Origin: Sphingomonas citri
GTDB lineage: Bacteria; Pseudomonadota; Alphaproteobacteria; Sphingomonadales; Sphingomonadaceae
Assembly: GCF_019429485.1 (NCBI RefSeq)
Contig: NZ_JAHXZN010000001.1
Coordinates: 682,001-746,000, forward strand
Reading direction: 5' to 3'
DNA: 64,000 nt
This document shows, piece by piece, positions 9,118-16,371 of the stretch (position 1 is the stretch's first letter; each line of letters begins with the position of its first letter). The notes beneath the pieces are model-generated. The model did no database searches and was not told the DNA's origin. It saw only the letters and a list, made by a program, of their open reading frames with translations. The position numbers and the translations under genes are program-made.

Positions 9118-10935
9118 TTACTTCCCCCCGCTCTTCACCCAATCGCCGATCTTCGCCTCGAGCACCGGCATCGGCAGCGCGCCCGTGTCGAGCACCTGGG
9201 CGTGGAAGGCGCGCGCGTCGAAGCGATCGCCCAGCTTCGCCATCGCGTCCGCCTTGAGCCGCGAGATCGTCAGCTGGCCGATCTTGTACGCCAGCGCCTG
9301 CCCCGGGATCGCGATGTAGCGCTCCACCTCGGCGGTCGCGTCGGTGCGCGCCATCGGCGAGTGCGAGAGCATGTAGGCGATCGCCTGATCGCGCGTCCAA
9401 CCCTTGGTGTGGATGCCGGTATCGACCACCAGCCGCATCGCGCGCAGCATCTCGTCGTTGAGCCCGCCCATGCGCTGATAGGGGTCGGTCTCCATGCCCA
9501 GCTCAGGCCACAGCGTCTCGGCGTAGAGCGCCCAGCCCTCGACATAGGCAGTGTTGCCGCCGAAGCGCATGAAGGCCGGCAGCGACTCATTCTCCTGCGC
9601 CAGGCTGATCTGGAAGTGGTGTCCCGGCACCGCCTCGTGCAGGTACAAGGTCTCCATCTCCCACATGTAGCGGACCGGGAGGTCATAGGTGTTGTAGTAG
9701 AACACGCCCGGCCGCGACCCGTCCGGCGTGCCCGACTGATAGGAGCCACCCGCGTCGGTCTTCTCCTTAAAGGCCGGCACCGGGCGGATCTCGAGCGCAG
9801 TCTTGGGGATCAGCGAGAATTGTTCGCGCACACGCGAGTCGACGCGCCGCCCGATCGCCTCATAGCCGAGGCGCAGTTGCTCCTTGGACGACGGCTGGAA
9901 TCTTTTGTCCTCGCGCAGGAAGGTGAAGAAGTCGGCGAGCGAGCCGGTGAAGCCGACTTTGGCCTTCTGCGCCTCCATCGCGCGCGTGATCCGTGCCACC
10001 TCGCTGAGGCCGAGTTGGTGGACCTTCTCCGCGGAGAGCGGCAGCGTCGTGTTCGACTCGATGAGATAGGCGTAGAGCTTGTCGCCACCCGGCATCGCAG
10101 AGAGGCCGACACTATCGCGCGCGACCGGCAGATACTCCTTCTGGAGAAAATCGCGCATGCGCCGCTGCGCCGGGTTGACCACCTCGGTGATCTGGCGCGT
10201 GTAGGCGGCGCGAAGACGTGCCTGATCGGCCGTCGGGATCGCGGCGGGGAAGGTCTTGACCGGGCCGTATAGCGGCGAGCCTTCCGCGCCGCCCTCGAGC
10301 AGATGATCGAACTGCGCGATCATGTTGAGCACCACCAGCTTGGGCTGCACGATGCGCGCGCGCATCCCCTCACGGAAGCGCGCGATCGCCTGGTCGAGCA
10401 GCTCGGCGTAGCGCGCGTTGCGCTTCAGATTGTTGTCATAGTCGGCAACGGTGTTGAACGGCGCCGCGCCCTGCCCGGAGGCGAGCTCGGGATAGAAGGT
10501 CTGCAGTCCGTAGAAATGGTCGAGTGGTCGGACGATGTTGAGCGCGACGAGATCGGGCGCGAGCCCGCGCAGGTTGACCGAGCTCTGCTGCCGGAAGACG
10601 TCATAGGCGATCTGGTCGGTGCGGGTGAGATTGGCGCGGTCGATCCGCGCGAGCGCGGCGAGATCGCTCTGCGCGGCGGCGCGCTCCGCGGCGATGTACG
10701 AGTCGGAGAAAGGATCGCCGAGCCGGTCGGCGTAGCGCAGGTCGCCGCGGAACAGCGCATTGACCGGATTGCGCTTCAGCGAGGCCTCGTCGCTCGCGGC
10801 GAACAGCGCCTTGAGCTTGGCGTCCTCCGCGGAGTCGCCGGGAGCGGCGGCGGCGGGGGCCGACTGGGCGAGCGCCGGCAGTGGCGCGGCGAGGCCGGAC
10901 GCGAGCAGGAGGGCGACGGCGAACGGGCGCGACAT
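9118..10935 (-). CDS. DUF885 family exported peptidase-like protein
   Basis: A 605-residue protein of the DUF885 family, which is related in pattern to zinc metallopeptidases; the physiological substrate is not established. The start at ATG 10935 gives a clear Sec signal peptide (MSRPFAVALLLASGLAAPLPALA) with a likely cut after ALA. The family hallmark YLHEAVPGHHFQISLA (His-Glu-x5-His) is present, followed by AYVEGWALYAETL, which supplies further likely metal ligands (Glu in EGWA). The protein is therefore probably periplasmic and metal dependent. An in-frame extension upstream of 10935 is not protein-like and enters an intergenic repeat region. It stands alone. Confidence 0.88.
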   Translation of the reverse strand: MSRPFAVALLLASGLAAPLPALAQSAPAAAAPGDSAEDAKLKALFAASDEASLKRNPVNALFRGDLRYADRLGDPFSDSYIAAERAAAQSDLAALARIDRANLTRTDQIAYDVFRQQSSVNLRGLAPDLVALNIVRPLDHFYGLQTFYPELASGQGAAPFNTVADYDNNLKRNARYAELLDQAIARFREGMRARIVQPKLVVLNMIAQFDHLLEGGAEGSPLYGPVKTFPAAIPTADQARLRAAYTRQITEVVNPAQRRMRDFLQKEYLPVARDSVGLSAMPGGDKLYAYLIESNTTLPLSAEKVHQLGLSEVARITRAMEAQKAKVGFTGSLADFFTFLREDKRFQPSSKEQLRLGYEAIGRRVDSRVREQFSLIPKTALEIRPVPAFKEKTDAGGSYQSGTPDGSRPGVFYYNTYDLPVRYMWEMETLYLHEAVPGHHFQISLAQENESLPAFMRFGGNTAYVEGWALYAETLWPELGMETDPYQRMGGLNDEMLRAMRLVVDTGIHTKGWTRDQAIAYMLSHSPMARTDATAEVERYIAIPGQALAYKIGQLTISRLKADAMAKLGDRFDARAFHAQVLDTGALPMPVLEAKIGDWVKSGGK

Positions 10936-11027
10936 CAGGTCACCTCGGGTGTTTGGAGTGGTGTTGGGATCATGGTAGGCCGAGGCGCCGTGATGCACCG
11001 AAGCGCGTGCCCGCACCATCCACCTTC

Positions 11028-11123
11028 CGTCATCCTAGACTTGTTTTAGGATCCGCGGTGCGGCGCTCTCAGCTGCCGCGGCACTCGTGGGACGGTGAAT
11101 CCCGAAACGAGTTCAGGTTGACG
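11028..11123. repeat. 96-bp hairpin repeat, family A copy 2
   Basis: It begins cgtcatcctagacttg and ends gttcaggttgacg. It has exactly the same length as the other three copies but with more substitutions (for example tagacttgttttagg against tgaactcgtttcagg in copy 1), so it is an older copy. The arms can still pair over most of their length. Confidence 0.85.
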
Positions 11124-11198
11124 CCGGTGTGGCCGGCGATGGCGCGCTTTACCGCAGACGACAGCCAGTCGCGCGCGCTCGGCCGGCACTGTAAACGC

Positions 11199-11278
11199 CG
11201 TGCTCCGGCGAGAAGTGGAGCCCAGGATCGCGGGCGATGCTCTTCGTGGCTCTGGGCTCCCGCGTCCGCAGGAGCACG
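11199..11278. repeat. 80-bp hairpin repeat, family B copy 1
   Basis: It begins cgtgctccggcgagaag and ends gtccgcaggagcacg. The outer eight bases (cgtgctcc with ggagcacg) and the inner block ggagcccag with ctgggctcc are perfectly complementary; the segment between them has drifted. Copies of the same length occur at 51745 and 57870. Confidence 0.8.
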
Positions 11279-11315
11279 CTAGCGGCGGAGGGACGTGCGA
11301 GACGCCCCTGCCCGC

Positions 11316-11933
11316 TCAATTGAGCCGACCCACCCCGGCGATGGCACGGTCGACCAGCGCCTTGTCGCTCTCGGCGCCGTGGCGCTCCGCGATCAGCGCG
11401 GCGGCAGCGGCGGCGGCGGCCTCGGCGGTGCGCGCGCGCACCTCGGCGATCGCGGCGCGCTCTGCGGCGGCGATCTTGTCCTCGGCCATGCGCGCGCGGC
11501 GATCCATCAGCTGCTCGGTGTCGGCCTTAGCCTTGGCGACGATCTCCGCGGCCTCATGGTGCGCATTCTCGCGCATCTTGGCGGCATCCGCCTCGGCCGA
11601 GCGCGCGCGCGCGGCATATTCGTCGCGCAGCGCCTCGGCCTCGCGGCGCAGCGCCGCGGCCTCGTCGAGCTGGTGGCGGATCTCGCCGATGCGCTTGTCG
11701 AGCATCGCCGCGATCGTCTTGGGCACGCGGACGAGCACCATGCCGATCAGCACCACCAGAGCGGCGATGCCGACCCAGCCGGTGTCGTTGAAGCCCAGCG
11801 CGGTCGGCGCCGCGTGATCGCCCGCGCCGCCATGCTCGGTCGCGGCGGCATAGCCGCTGCCGTTGGCGAGGTCGTGCGACTCCAGCCCTTCGGAGGCGGG
11901 ACCCTGGGTGGGTTGAGCGGGAGCGTTAGCCAT
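11316..11933 (-). CDS. atpF: F0F1 ATP synthase subunit b
   Basis: The 205-residue b subunit forms one strand of the peripheral stalk that holds F1 against F0. It has a non-standard N-terminal extension rich in Ala, Gly and His, then a single membrane helix (GWVGIAALVVLIGMVLV), then a long charged coiled coil typical of b subunits (DKRIGEIRHQLDEAAALRREAEALRDE and onwards, with Ala/Glu/Arg heptads). It is the last gene of the F0 operon and overlaps the b' gene by eight bases, which suggests translational coupling. The long N-terminal extension before the membrane helix is typical for the alphaproteobacterial branch. Confidence 0.93.
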   Translation of the reverse strand: MANAPAQPTQGPASEGLESHDLANGSGYAAATEHGGAGDHAAPTALGFNDTGWVGIAALVVLIGMVLVRVPKTIAAMLDKRIGEIRHQLDEAAALRREAEALRDEYAARARSAEADAAKMRENAHHEAAEIVAKAKADTEQLMDRRARMAEDKIAAAERAAIAEVRARTAEAAAAAAAALIAERHGAESDKALVDRAIAGVGRLN

Positions 11934-12420
11934 GGTTCAGCTGCCTGCGCACCGCCTCGTTGGCGGCCTCGGTGGGGACGGCGACGCCGGCGAGGCGCTG
12001 CACCAGCTCCTGCGCCGCCTCGGTCGCGATCGTCTGGACGTTGACCATCGCCGCCGCCTTGGCGTTCGCCACCGCGACGTCGTGGTGCGCGACGCGCTCG
12101 GCGAGGTCGGCGTCGGCGTGGCGCAGCTGCGCCTCGGCCGCCGCCGCGGCGCGCGCCTTGGCGGCGGCGACCTCGGCCTGGGCCGCGGCGCGCGCGGCGT
12201 CCATGTCGGCGTTCCACGCCGCCTCGGTCGTGTCGGCCGCGACGCGCGCGCTCTCCGCGCTCGCGAGGTCCTGCGCGATCTTCGATTCACGCAGGTCCAT
12301 CACGCCCTGCACCCTGGGCACCATCAGCTTGCCGATCCCGAAATACAGGAGACCGAAGGTGATGAGCAGCCAGAAGATCTGCGAGGCGTAAGTGGCGGCG
12401 ATCTGACTGATTTGAGGCAT
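11926..12420 (-). CDS. atpG: F0F1 ATP synthase subunit b'
   Basis: The 164-residue second peripheral stalk subunit of the duplicated and diverged b/b' pair found in photosynthetic and many other alphaproteobacteria. A membrane helix (QIFWLLITFGLLYFGIGKLMVPRV) lies at residues ~14-37, followed by a long Ala/Glu-rich coiled coil with the b' marker DLRESKIAQDLASAESAR. It is placed between atpE and atpF, 63 bases after the c-subunit stop. The symbol atpG is used for b' in some alphaproteobacteria; others call it atpF2 or atpX. Confidence 0.93.
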   Translation of the reverse strand: MPQISQIAATYASQIFWLLITFGLLYFGIGKLMVPRVQGVMDLRESKIAQDLASAESARVAADTTEAAWNADMDAARAAAQAEVAAAKARAAAAAEAQLRHADADLAERVAHHDVAVANAKAAAMVNVQTIATEAAQELVQRLAGVAVPTEAANEAVRRQLNHG

Positions 12421-12483
12421 GGTGATCCGCTATCCTTGCGGCCCCGCCCGGTGGTCGGGCGGGGCTGGTCCGTCGGCGTCAGG

Positions 12484-12711
12484 TTACGCGACGAACACCA
12501 GGATGATCATCGTCACGAAGGCGAGCAGGCCGAGCAGCTCGGCGCCCGCGAAGCCGATGAAGAGGCGGCCCTGCTGGCCGTCGGCGGCACCCGGGTTGCG
12601 CAGCGCGCCCTCGAGGAAGGCGGCGAACACGTTGCCCACGCCCAGCGCGGCGATGCCCATGCCGATCGCGGCGAGACCGGCGCCGAGCAGCTTGGCGGCG
12701 TTTGCGTCCAT
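12484..12711 (-). CDS. atpE: F0F1 ATP synthase subunit c
   Basis: The 75-residue proteolipid that forms the rotating c-ring in the cytoplasmic membrane. Two membrane hairpin helices surround the polar loop ALRNPGAADGQQGR, and the proton-carrying acid is Glu58 in the second helix (FAGAELLGLL). The first helix has the Gly-rich packing motif GAGLAAIGMGIAALGVG. There is no sodium-binding signature around Glu58, so a proton-driven ring is expected. It lies between atpB and the b' gene, same strand. Confidence 0.97.
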   Translation of the reverse strand: MDANAAKLLGAGLAAIGMGIAALGVGNVFAAFLEGALRNPGAADGQQGRLFIGFAGAELLGLLAFVTMIILVFVA

Positions 12712-12754
12712 GTCAGTAACTCCCGTTCTTAAACCAAAGGTTGGTGTGGAAACT

Positions 12755-13543
12755 TCAGTGCAGGTTGACCGCGTCGTTGAGGTAGACGCTGGTCAGCAGC
12801 GCGAAGACATAGGCCTGGATCGCCGCGACCAGCAGCTCCAGCAGCGTGATCCCCAGCATCAGCACGAAGCTGGGCACGGTGATCAGCACCGCATAGCCCG
12901 GCCCGAGGTTGATGCCGTTGATCACGAAGGCGGCGAGCACCTTGAGCAGGATGTGCCCCGCGGTCATCGCGACGAACAGTCGCAGGCCCAGCGAGAAGGG
13001 GCGCACCAGGAAGCTCATCAGCTCGACCACGAAGATCAGCGGCACCATCAGCGCCGGCGTGCCGTGCGGCACGAACAGGCTGAAGAAGTGGAAGCCGTGG
13101 CGGCCGAAACCGACGATCAGCACGATCGAGAAGCTGATGATCGCCAGCACGCCGGTGACGGTCAGGTGGCTGGTGACGGTGAAGGGGTGCCAGCCCGGCA
13201 CGATGCCGACCGGCATGAGGCCGAGGATGTTGGCGAACAGGATGAACATGAACAGCGAGAAGACATAGGGCACGAAGCGCTTGCCCTCGGGCCCGACGTT
13301 CGACGTCAGCATGTTCTGGACGAAGCCGGTGAAGCCCTCGACCGCGGCCTGCCAGCGGCCGGGCACGAGCTCGCGCTTCATGCCCCCCAGCATGAAGAGC
13401 CACAGCACGACCAGCGTGATCACCATCCACAGCGCGGAGTTGGTGAACGACACGTCATAGCCGCCCACGATCCAGCGCTGACCGAGCACGGGCTCGATCA
13501 GGAACTGGTGCATCGGATCGATCTTGCCGCCTTCTGCCGCCAC
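12755..13543 (-). CDS. atpB: F0F1 ATP synthase subunit a
   Basis: The 262-residue a subunit supplies the proton half-channels of F0. The essential arginine is Arg188 in the motif RPFSLGLRLF, followed by the conserved AGHILL, and the C-terminal helix contains LLVAAIQAYVFALLTSVYLNDA, with the Gln and Tyr positions expected near the exit channel. Five to six membrane helices are visible. The N-terminal HQFLIEPVL matches other alphaproteobacterial a subunits. It follows atpI by 28 bases and precedes atpE by 43 bases. Confidence 0.97.
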   Translation of the reverse strand: MAAEGGKIDPMHQFLIEPVLGQRWIVGGYDVSFTNSALWMVITLVVLWLFMLGGMKRELVPGRWQAAVEGFTGFVQNMLTSNVGPEGKRFVPYVFSLFMFILFANILGLMPVGIVPGWHPFTVTSHLTVTGVLAIISFSIVLIVGFGRHGFHFFSLFVPHGTPALMVPLIFVVELMSFLVRPFSLGLRLFVAMTAGHILLKVLAAFVINGINLGPGYAVLITVPSFVLMLGITLLELLVAAIQAYVFALLTSVYLNDAVNLH

Positions 13544-13571
13544 GTGCTGGTCCCTGCGCCTATAACATAGA

Positions 13572-13904
13572 TCAAGCGCCCGGATCGTCCGGACGCTTGG
13601 TCGTCAACCGAATGATCTGCCTGAAGGCGACGCCGATCCCGAGGAACAGCATCACGATCAGCACCCAGGGCGTCGTGCCGAACCAGCGGTCAAGGAGCCA
13701 GCCGATCAGCGCCGAGCCGACGAGACTTCCGATGAGGGCGGCGAGCACGCGGTTGCCGAGCGCATAGCCCGCATCACCCCCGTCGCGCACAGCCCCCGTG
13801 CGAACCGCCTCGTCCCGACGCGCCTGCCTCAACCGATCGTCGAGCGAAGTCAGGCGCGGGTCCGCCGCGTCGTGGAAATCCTGTCCGGGGCCGTTCTCCG
13901 CCAC
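13572..13904 (-). CDS. atpI: AtpI/AtpZ family protein, F0F1 assembly
   Basis: A 110-residue protein with a charged N-terminal part (TSLDDRLRQARRDEAVRTG) and two membrane helices (NRVLAALIGSLVGSALIGWLLDRWFG and PWVLIVMLFLGIGVAFRQIIRLT). AtpI/AtpZ proteins sit at the front of F0 operons and assist c-ring assembly or ion supply. I chose the GTG at 13904 (VAENGPGQDF) because a gaggg stretch lies nine to thirteen bases upstream; a longer frame begins at an ATG at 13973, but its added residues do not look conserved. It is the first gene of the F0 operon. Confidence 0.85.
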   Translation of the reverse strand: MAENGPGQDFHDAADPRLTSLDDRLRQARRDEAVRTGAVRDGGDAGYALGNRVLAALIGSLVGSALIGWLLDRWFGTTPWVLIVMLFLGIGVAFRQIIRLTTKRPDDPGA

Positions 13905-14271
13905 GCCGCCACCCTCGCCCTGAAGTTCGTTGACCAGGAGAGAGTGCGCGCGAGCGGCGAGCAGCCCCGCCAAGGCGCCGTCCGGTTAGCCGGGGGGTCC
14001 GGGGGTGTCAACCTGTGTGGACGCGGGGTTAACGGAGGTTGCGCGTGACGACGTGGCGACCCGGGCCCATCGCGAACCGCGACCCGCACGGCCGACTTTG
14101 CTCCATTTCCGATCATCACGCCGGCGGGAACATCCCGGCATGCAACAAGAAAGCTTAAGCGCCAGATGCCGGAGCAGATAAGATCCTCCACAACGGAGAC
14201 AAGACTTTTCCGACAAACGGGTCAAGATCCATGACGACGCTACACTTAGTACGCCACTGAGGAGGATCGAC
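13905..14271. other. 367-base region between F0 operon and PEP-CTERM gene
   Basis: This is a divergent intergenic region that should carry the F0 operon promoter on the minus strand and the PEP-CTERM gene promoter on the plus strand. The half nearer the PEP-CTERM gene (from ~14140) is clearly lower in GC than the flanks. I see no complete sigma70 or sigma54 promoter, no open frame that looks protein-like, and no hairpin with a T tract. A strong ribosome binding site (gaggagg) lies at 14258-14264. Confidence 0.55.
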
Positions 14272-14982
14272 ATGCGTAAGCTATTAGCGCTAACTTTAGT
14301 TTTTTATGTCACTGTGGTGACGCCGGCACAGGCCACCGATCTCGTTAAGAATGGTTCCTTTGAGGAAACCACTGTGAACGGCAAAGACACTTTTGCTGGG
14401 CACGTCGACGGCTGGAACGGCGGCGGTAACCTGACCTACATCGCACCGCCGGGGACCGCCGACGATGGGCAAGGTCTCGTTTCCTTATACGGGCCATTCC
14501 CCAAGACCAGTCCGGACGGCGGCAACTTCGTGATCGCCGATGGCGACTCCCCGTACCGTGACGCGATCTGGCAGACCATCGCCGGGCTGACCATCGGAGG
14601 CGTCTACGAGCTCAACTTCTTCCAAGCGGCAGGCCAGTGGGCCGGTCGCCCCTGGGCCAGCGACACGACCGAGCGCTGGCAAGTCTCCTTCGGCGACGAG
14701 ACGAAGCAGTCGGACTCATACCAGCTGCCCTTCGAAGGCGTAGGCCCCTGGCAGTCGCAAACCATGCACTTCACGGCAACGTCCACCTCGCAGGTGCTGT
14801 CGTTCCTCGCCGACGGCACCCCGGCCGGCGCGCCCCCGATGTCACTCCTCGATGGCGTGTCGCTGTCCTTGACCGCGCTGCCGGAGCCCTCGACCTGGAC
14901 GATGCTGCTGACCGGATTCGCGGCCGTGGGCGGCGCCATGCGCGCTCGCCGGCGTGGGCAGCAGCGCGCCGCCCTGGTCTGA
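14272..14982 (+). CDS. exported PEP-CTERM sorting domain protein
   Basis: A 236-residue secreted protein: Sec signal peptide (MRKLLALTLVFYVTVVTPAQA), a beta-rich body that starts with DLVKNGSFEE, a pattern typical of carbohydrate-binding-like DUF642 or related sandwich domains, and a C-terminal sorting signal with PEPSTW at ~residues 203-208, a hydrophobic helix and an Arg-rich end (RARRRGQQR). PEP-CTERM proteins are cut and processed by an exosortase and often serve in extracellular matrix or polysaccharide-linked functions. No exosortase is in this window. The first ~80 bases use AT-rich codons unlike the surroundings, which may mark transfer or selection for weak mRNA structure at the start. 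A strong ribosome binding site precedes the ATG. Confidence 0.85.
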   Translation: MRKLLALTLVFYVTVVTPAQATDLVKNGSFEETTVNGKDTFAGHVDGWNGGGNLTYIAPPGTADDGQGLVSLYGPFPKTSPDGGNFVIADGDSPYRDAIWQTIAGLTIGGVYELNFFQAAGQWAGRPWASDTTERWQVSFGDETKQSDSYQLPFEGVGPWQSQTMHFTATSTSQVLSFLADGTPAGAPPMSLLDGVSLSLTALPEPSTWTMLLTGFAAVGGAMRARRRGQQRAALV

Positions 14983-15004
14983 CCTGCCCGGAGGCAAGCA
15001 TCAC

Positions 15005-15772
15005 ATGATCGCGCAGATGATACATCTCAGCGTGTGGCTGGCGGTGCTCGCCGCGATCTTCGTGCCGCTGGAACGCCTGTGCGCTATCCAGCGGCAGACC
15101 GGCTTTCGACGGCAATTGCCGCTCGATCTTTTCCTCTATTTCGCGAGCGGCTTCGTGCCGGCGCTCGTCCTCGCCGCTCCTCTCGCTGCGCTGACCGCGC
15201 TGGCGCAGTCCCACCTACCGGAGGACTATTGTACCGCGCTCGACCGCCTCCCCGGCCCCGGGCGACTTACAATCTCCTTTGCCGTCGCCGAGGTCGGCTT
15301 CTATTGGGGACACCGCTGGTCCCACGAATGGCCATGGCTGTGGCGCTACCACGCGCTTCACCATGAACCCGAGCGACTGGATTGGCTGGTTAACAGCCGC
15401 ACCCATCCGATCGACATGATCTTCACGCGCCTGTGCGGGCTGGTGCCGATCCATCTGCTCGGCCTGGCGAGTGCGAAGTGGGATCGCGGCGGCGCCATCG
15501 CTGCCGCCGTTGTCGCGCTCTCGACATGGTGGGGATTTTTTCTCCACGCCAACGTCCGTTGGCGCTTCGGCTGGCTGGAGCAGCTCGTCGCCACGCCCGC
15601 ATTCCATCACTGGCATCACGTCGCCGACACGCCGCTCAACCGCAACTTCGCCGCTACCCTGCCCGCGCTTGATCGGTTCTTCGGCACCTTGCACCTGCCC
15701 GCTCGGGACTGGCCCGAGCGCTACGGCATCGGCGCACCCCCGCAGCGCGACGCGTCGACTGATGAGCTTTAG
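15005..15772 (+). CDS. sterol desaturase / fatty acid hydroxylase family protein
   Basis: A 255-residue membrane protein with the di-iron histidine clusters of the fatty acid hydroxylase superfamily: HRWSH, HALHH and HHWHH, in the usual order and spacing. About four membrane helices are visible (first: MIHLSVWLAVLAAIFVPLERL). These enzymes use O2 to hydroxylate or desaturate lipids; the substrate (fatty acid, sterol or carotenoid) cannot be told from sequence alone. I chose ATG 15005, which has ggaggcaag ten bases upstream; it starts 22 bases after the PEP-CTERM gene, so the two may be co-transcribed. Confidence 0.9.
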   Translation: MIAQMIHLSVWLAVLAAIFVPLERLCAIQRQTGFRRQLPLDLFLYFASGFVPALVLAAPLAALTALAQSHLPEDYCTALDRLPGPGRLTISFAVAEVGFYWGHRWSHEWPWLWRYHALHHEPERLDWLVNSRTHPIDMIFTRLCGLVPIHLLGLASAKWDRGGAIAAAVVALSTWWGFFLHANVRWRFGWLEQLVATPAFHHWHHVADTPLNRNFAATLPALDRFFGTLHLPARDWPERYGIGAPPQRDASTDEL

Positions 15773-15785
15773 CCGACGCTCCCCC

Positions 15786-16169
15786 TCACACGCAGCGCGA
15801 GTCGCGTTGCGGCGCGCCGGCGCCGCGCGTCTGCCAGCTGCCGTCGGGCGCCTTGTACTTCTCGCCCGGCTGGGTCTGCGCGATCAGGTTGCAGCCGCTG
15901 GTGAAAGCGAGCTGTTCCACCGTCGCGCCGCTCGCCTGCGCCTTTTGCGTATAGGCCGCTTTGCGCTGGATGTTGATGTTGCTCACCAGCGCGCGCAGCT
16001 CGGCGCTGCCGCCGCCGACCACGCCGAGATAGCCGTCGGGCTGCTCGCCGACCTGCCCGGCGGAACGCGCCGCGGCATAAGCGGGATCGCGCTGCGCCAG
16101 CGCGGCGGTGGAGAGGCCGGCGAGCGTCACCGCACCGGCGAGCATCAGATAGGCCTTCATCGTCATCAC
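15786..16169 (-). CDS. ydbL: YdbL family periplasmic protein (DUF1318)
   Basis: A 127-residue exported protein with a Sec signal peptide ending STAALAQ, then the DUF1318 core (DGYLGVVGGGSAELRALVSNINIQRKAAY). Two Cys in the mature part (SGCNLI and DSRCV) might form a disulfide. In E. coli, YdbL is linked to the YdbH-YnbE envelope bridge and is reported to modulate YnbE multimerisation. It is the last gene of ydbH-ynbE-ydbL here, one base after the ynbE stop. The ATG at 16169 or the Met at codon 2 or 4 could all serve as the start. Confidence 0.9.
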   Translation of the reverse strand: MMTMKAYLMLAGAVTLAGLSTAALAQRDPAYAAARSAGQVGEQPDGYLGVVGGGSAELRALVSNINIQRKAAYTQKAQASGATVEQLAFTSGCNLIAQTQPGEKYKAPDGSWQTRGAGAPQRDSRCV

Positions 16170-16170
16170 T

Positions 16171-16371
16171 TCAGAAAATCCCCGGGTTCTGCTGGATCAA
16201 GGTCTTCGCCTCATTGTCGAGGCGATACACCACTTCCTGCGTCACGTTGATGTTGAGGTTAATCTGGATCGGCTTGTCGGGCGCGGAGATGTTCACGCAC
16301 CCCGCGGTGGCCGCCACCAGCGTCGCCGTCGTCATCGCGGTCAAGATCGGGAGGCGCATCGGGTTCGTCAA
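16171..16371 (-). CDS. ynbE: YnbE family outer-membrane lipoprotein
   Basis: A 66-residue lipoprotein. The lipobox is ATAGC with the lipidated Cys at residue 25, and the short mature part has the conserved YnbE pattern KPIQINLNINVTQEVVYRLDNEA. In E. coli, YnbE joins by beta-strand augmentation with the C-terminal end of YdbH to complete a channel for phospholipids across the periplasm. Here it overlaps the ydbH stop codon by four bases and is followed directly by ydbL, so the three are an operon with tightly coupled translation. Confidence 0.93.
   Translation of the reverse strand: MTNPMRLPILTAMTTATLVAATAGCVNISAPDKPIQINLNINVTQEVVYRLDNEAKTLIQQNPGIF

Larger units (their letters stand above)
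10936..11315. other. 380-base intergenic region holding two repeat elements
   Basis: No gene is supported here. It lies between the start of the DUF885 gene and the end of the ATP synthase b subunit gene and contains a family A hairpin (11028-11123) and, 75 bases on, a family B hairpin (11199-11278). The promoter of the DUF885 gene must lie in its first ~90 bases, but I see no convincing -35/-10 pair. Confidence 0.7.

Noticed and set aside
6999..9257. 752-codon open frame on the plus strand opposite uvrC
   Set aside because: It lies antisense to an intact uvrC with all domains, has biased composition and even runs through a repeat element.
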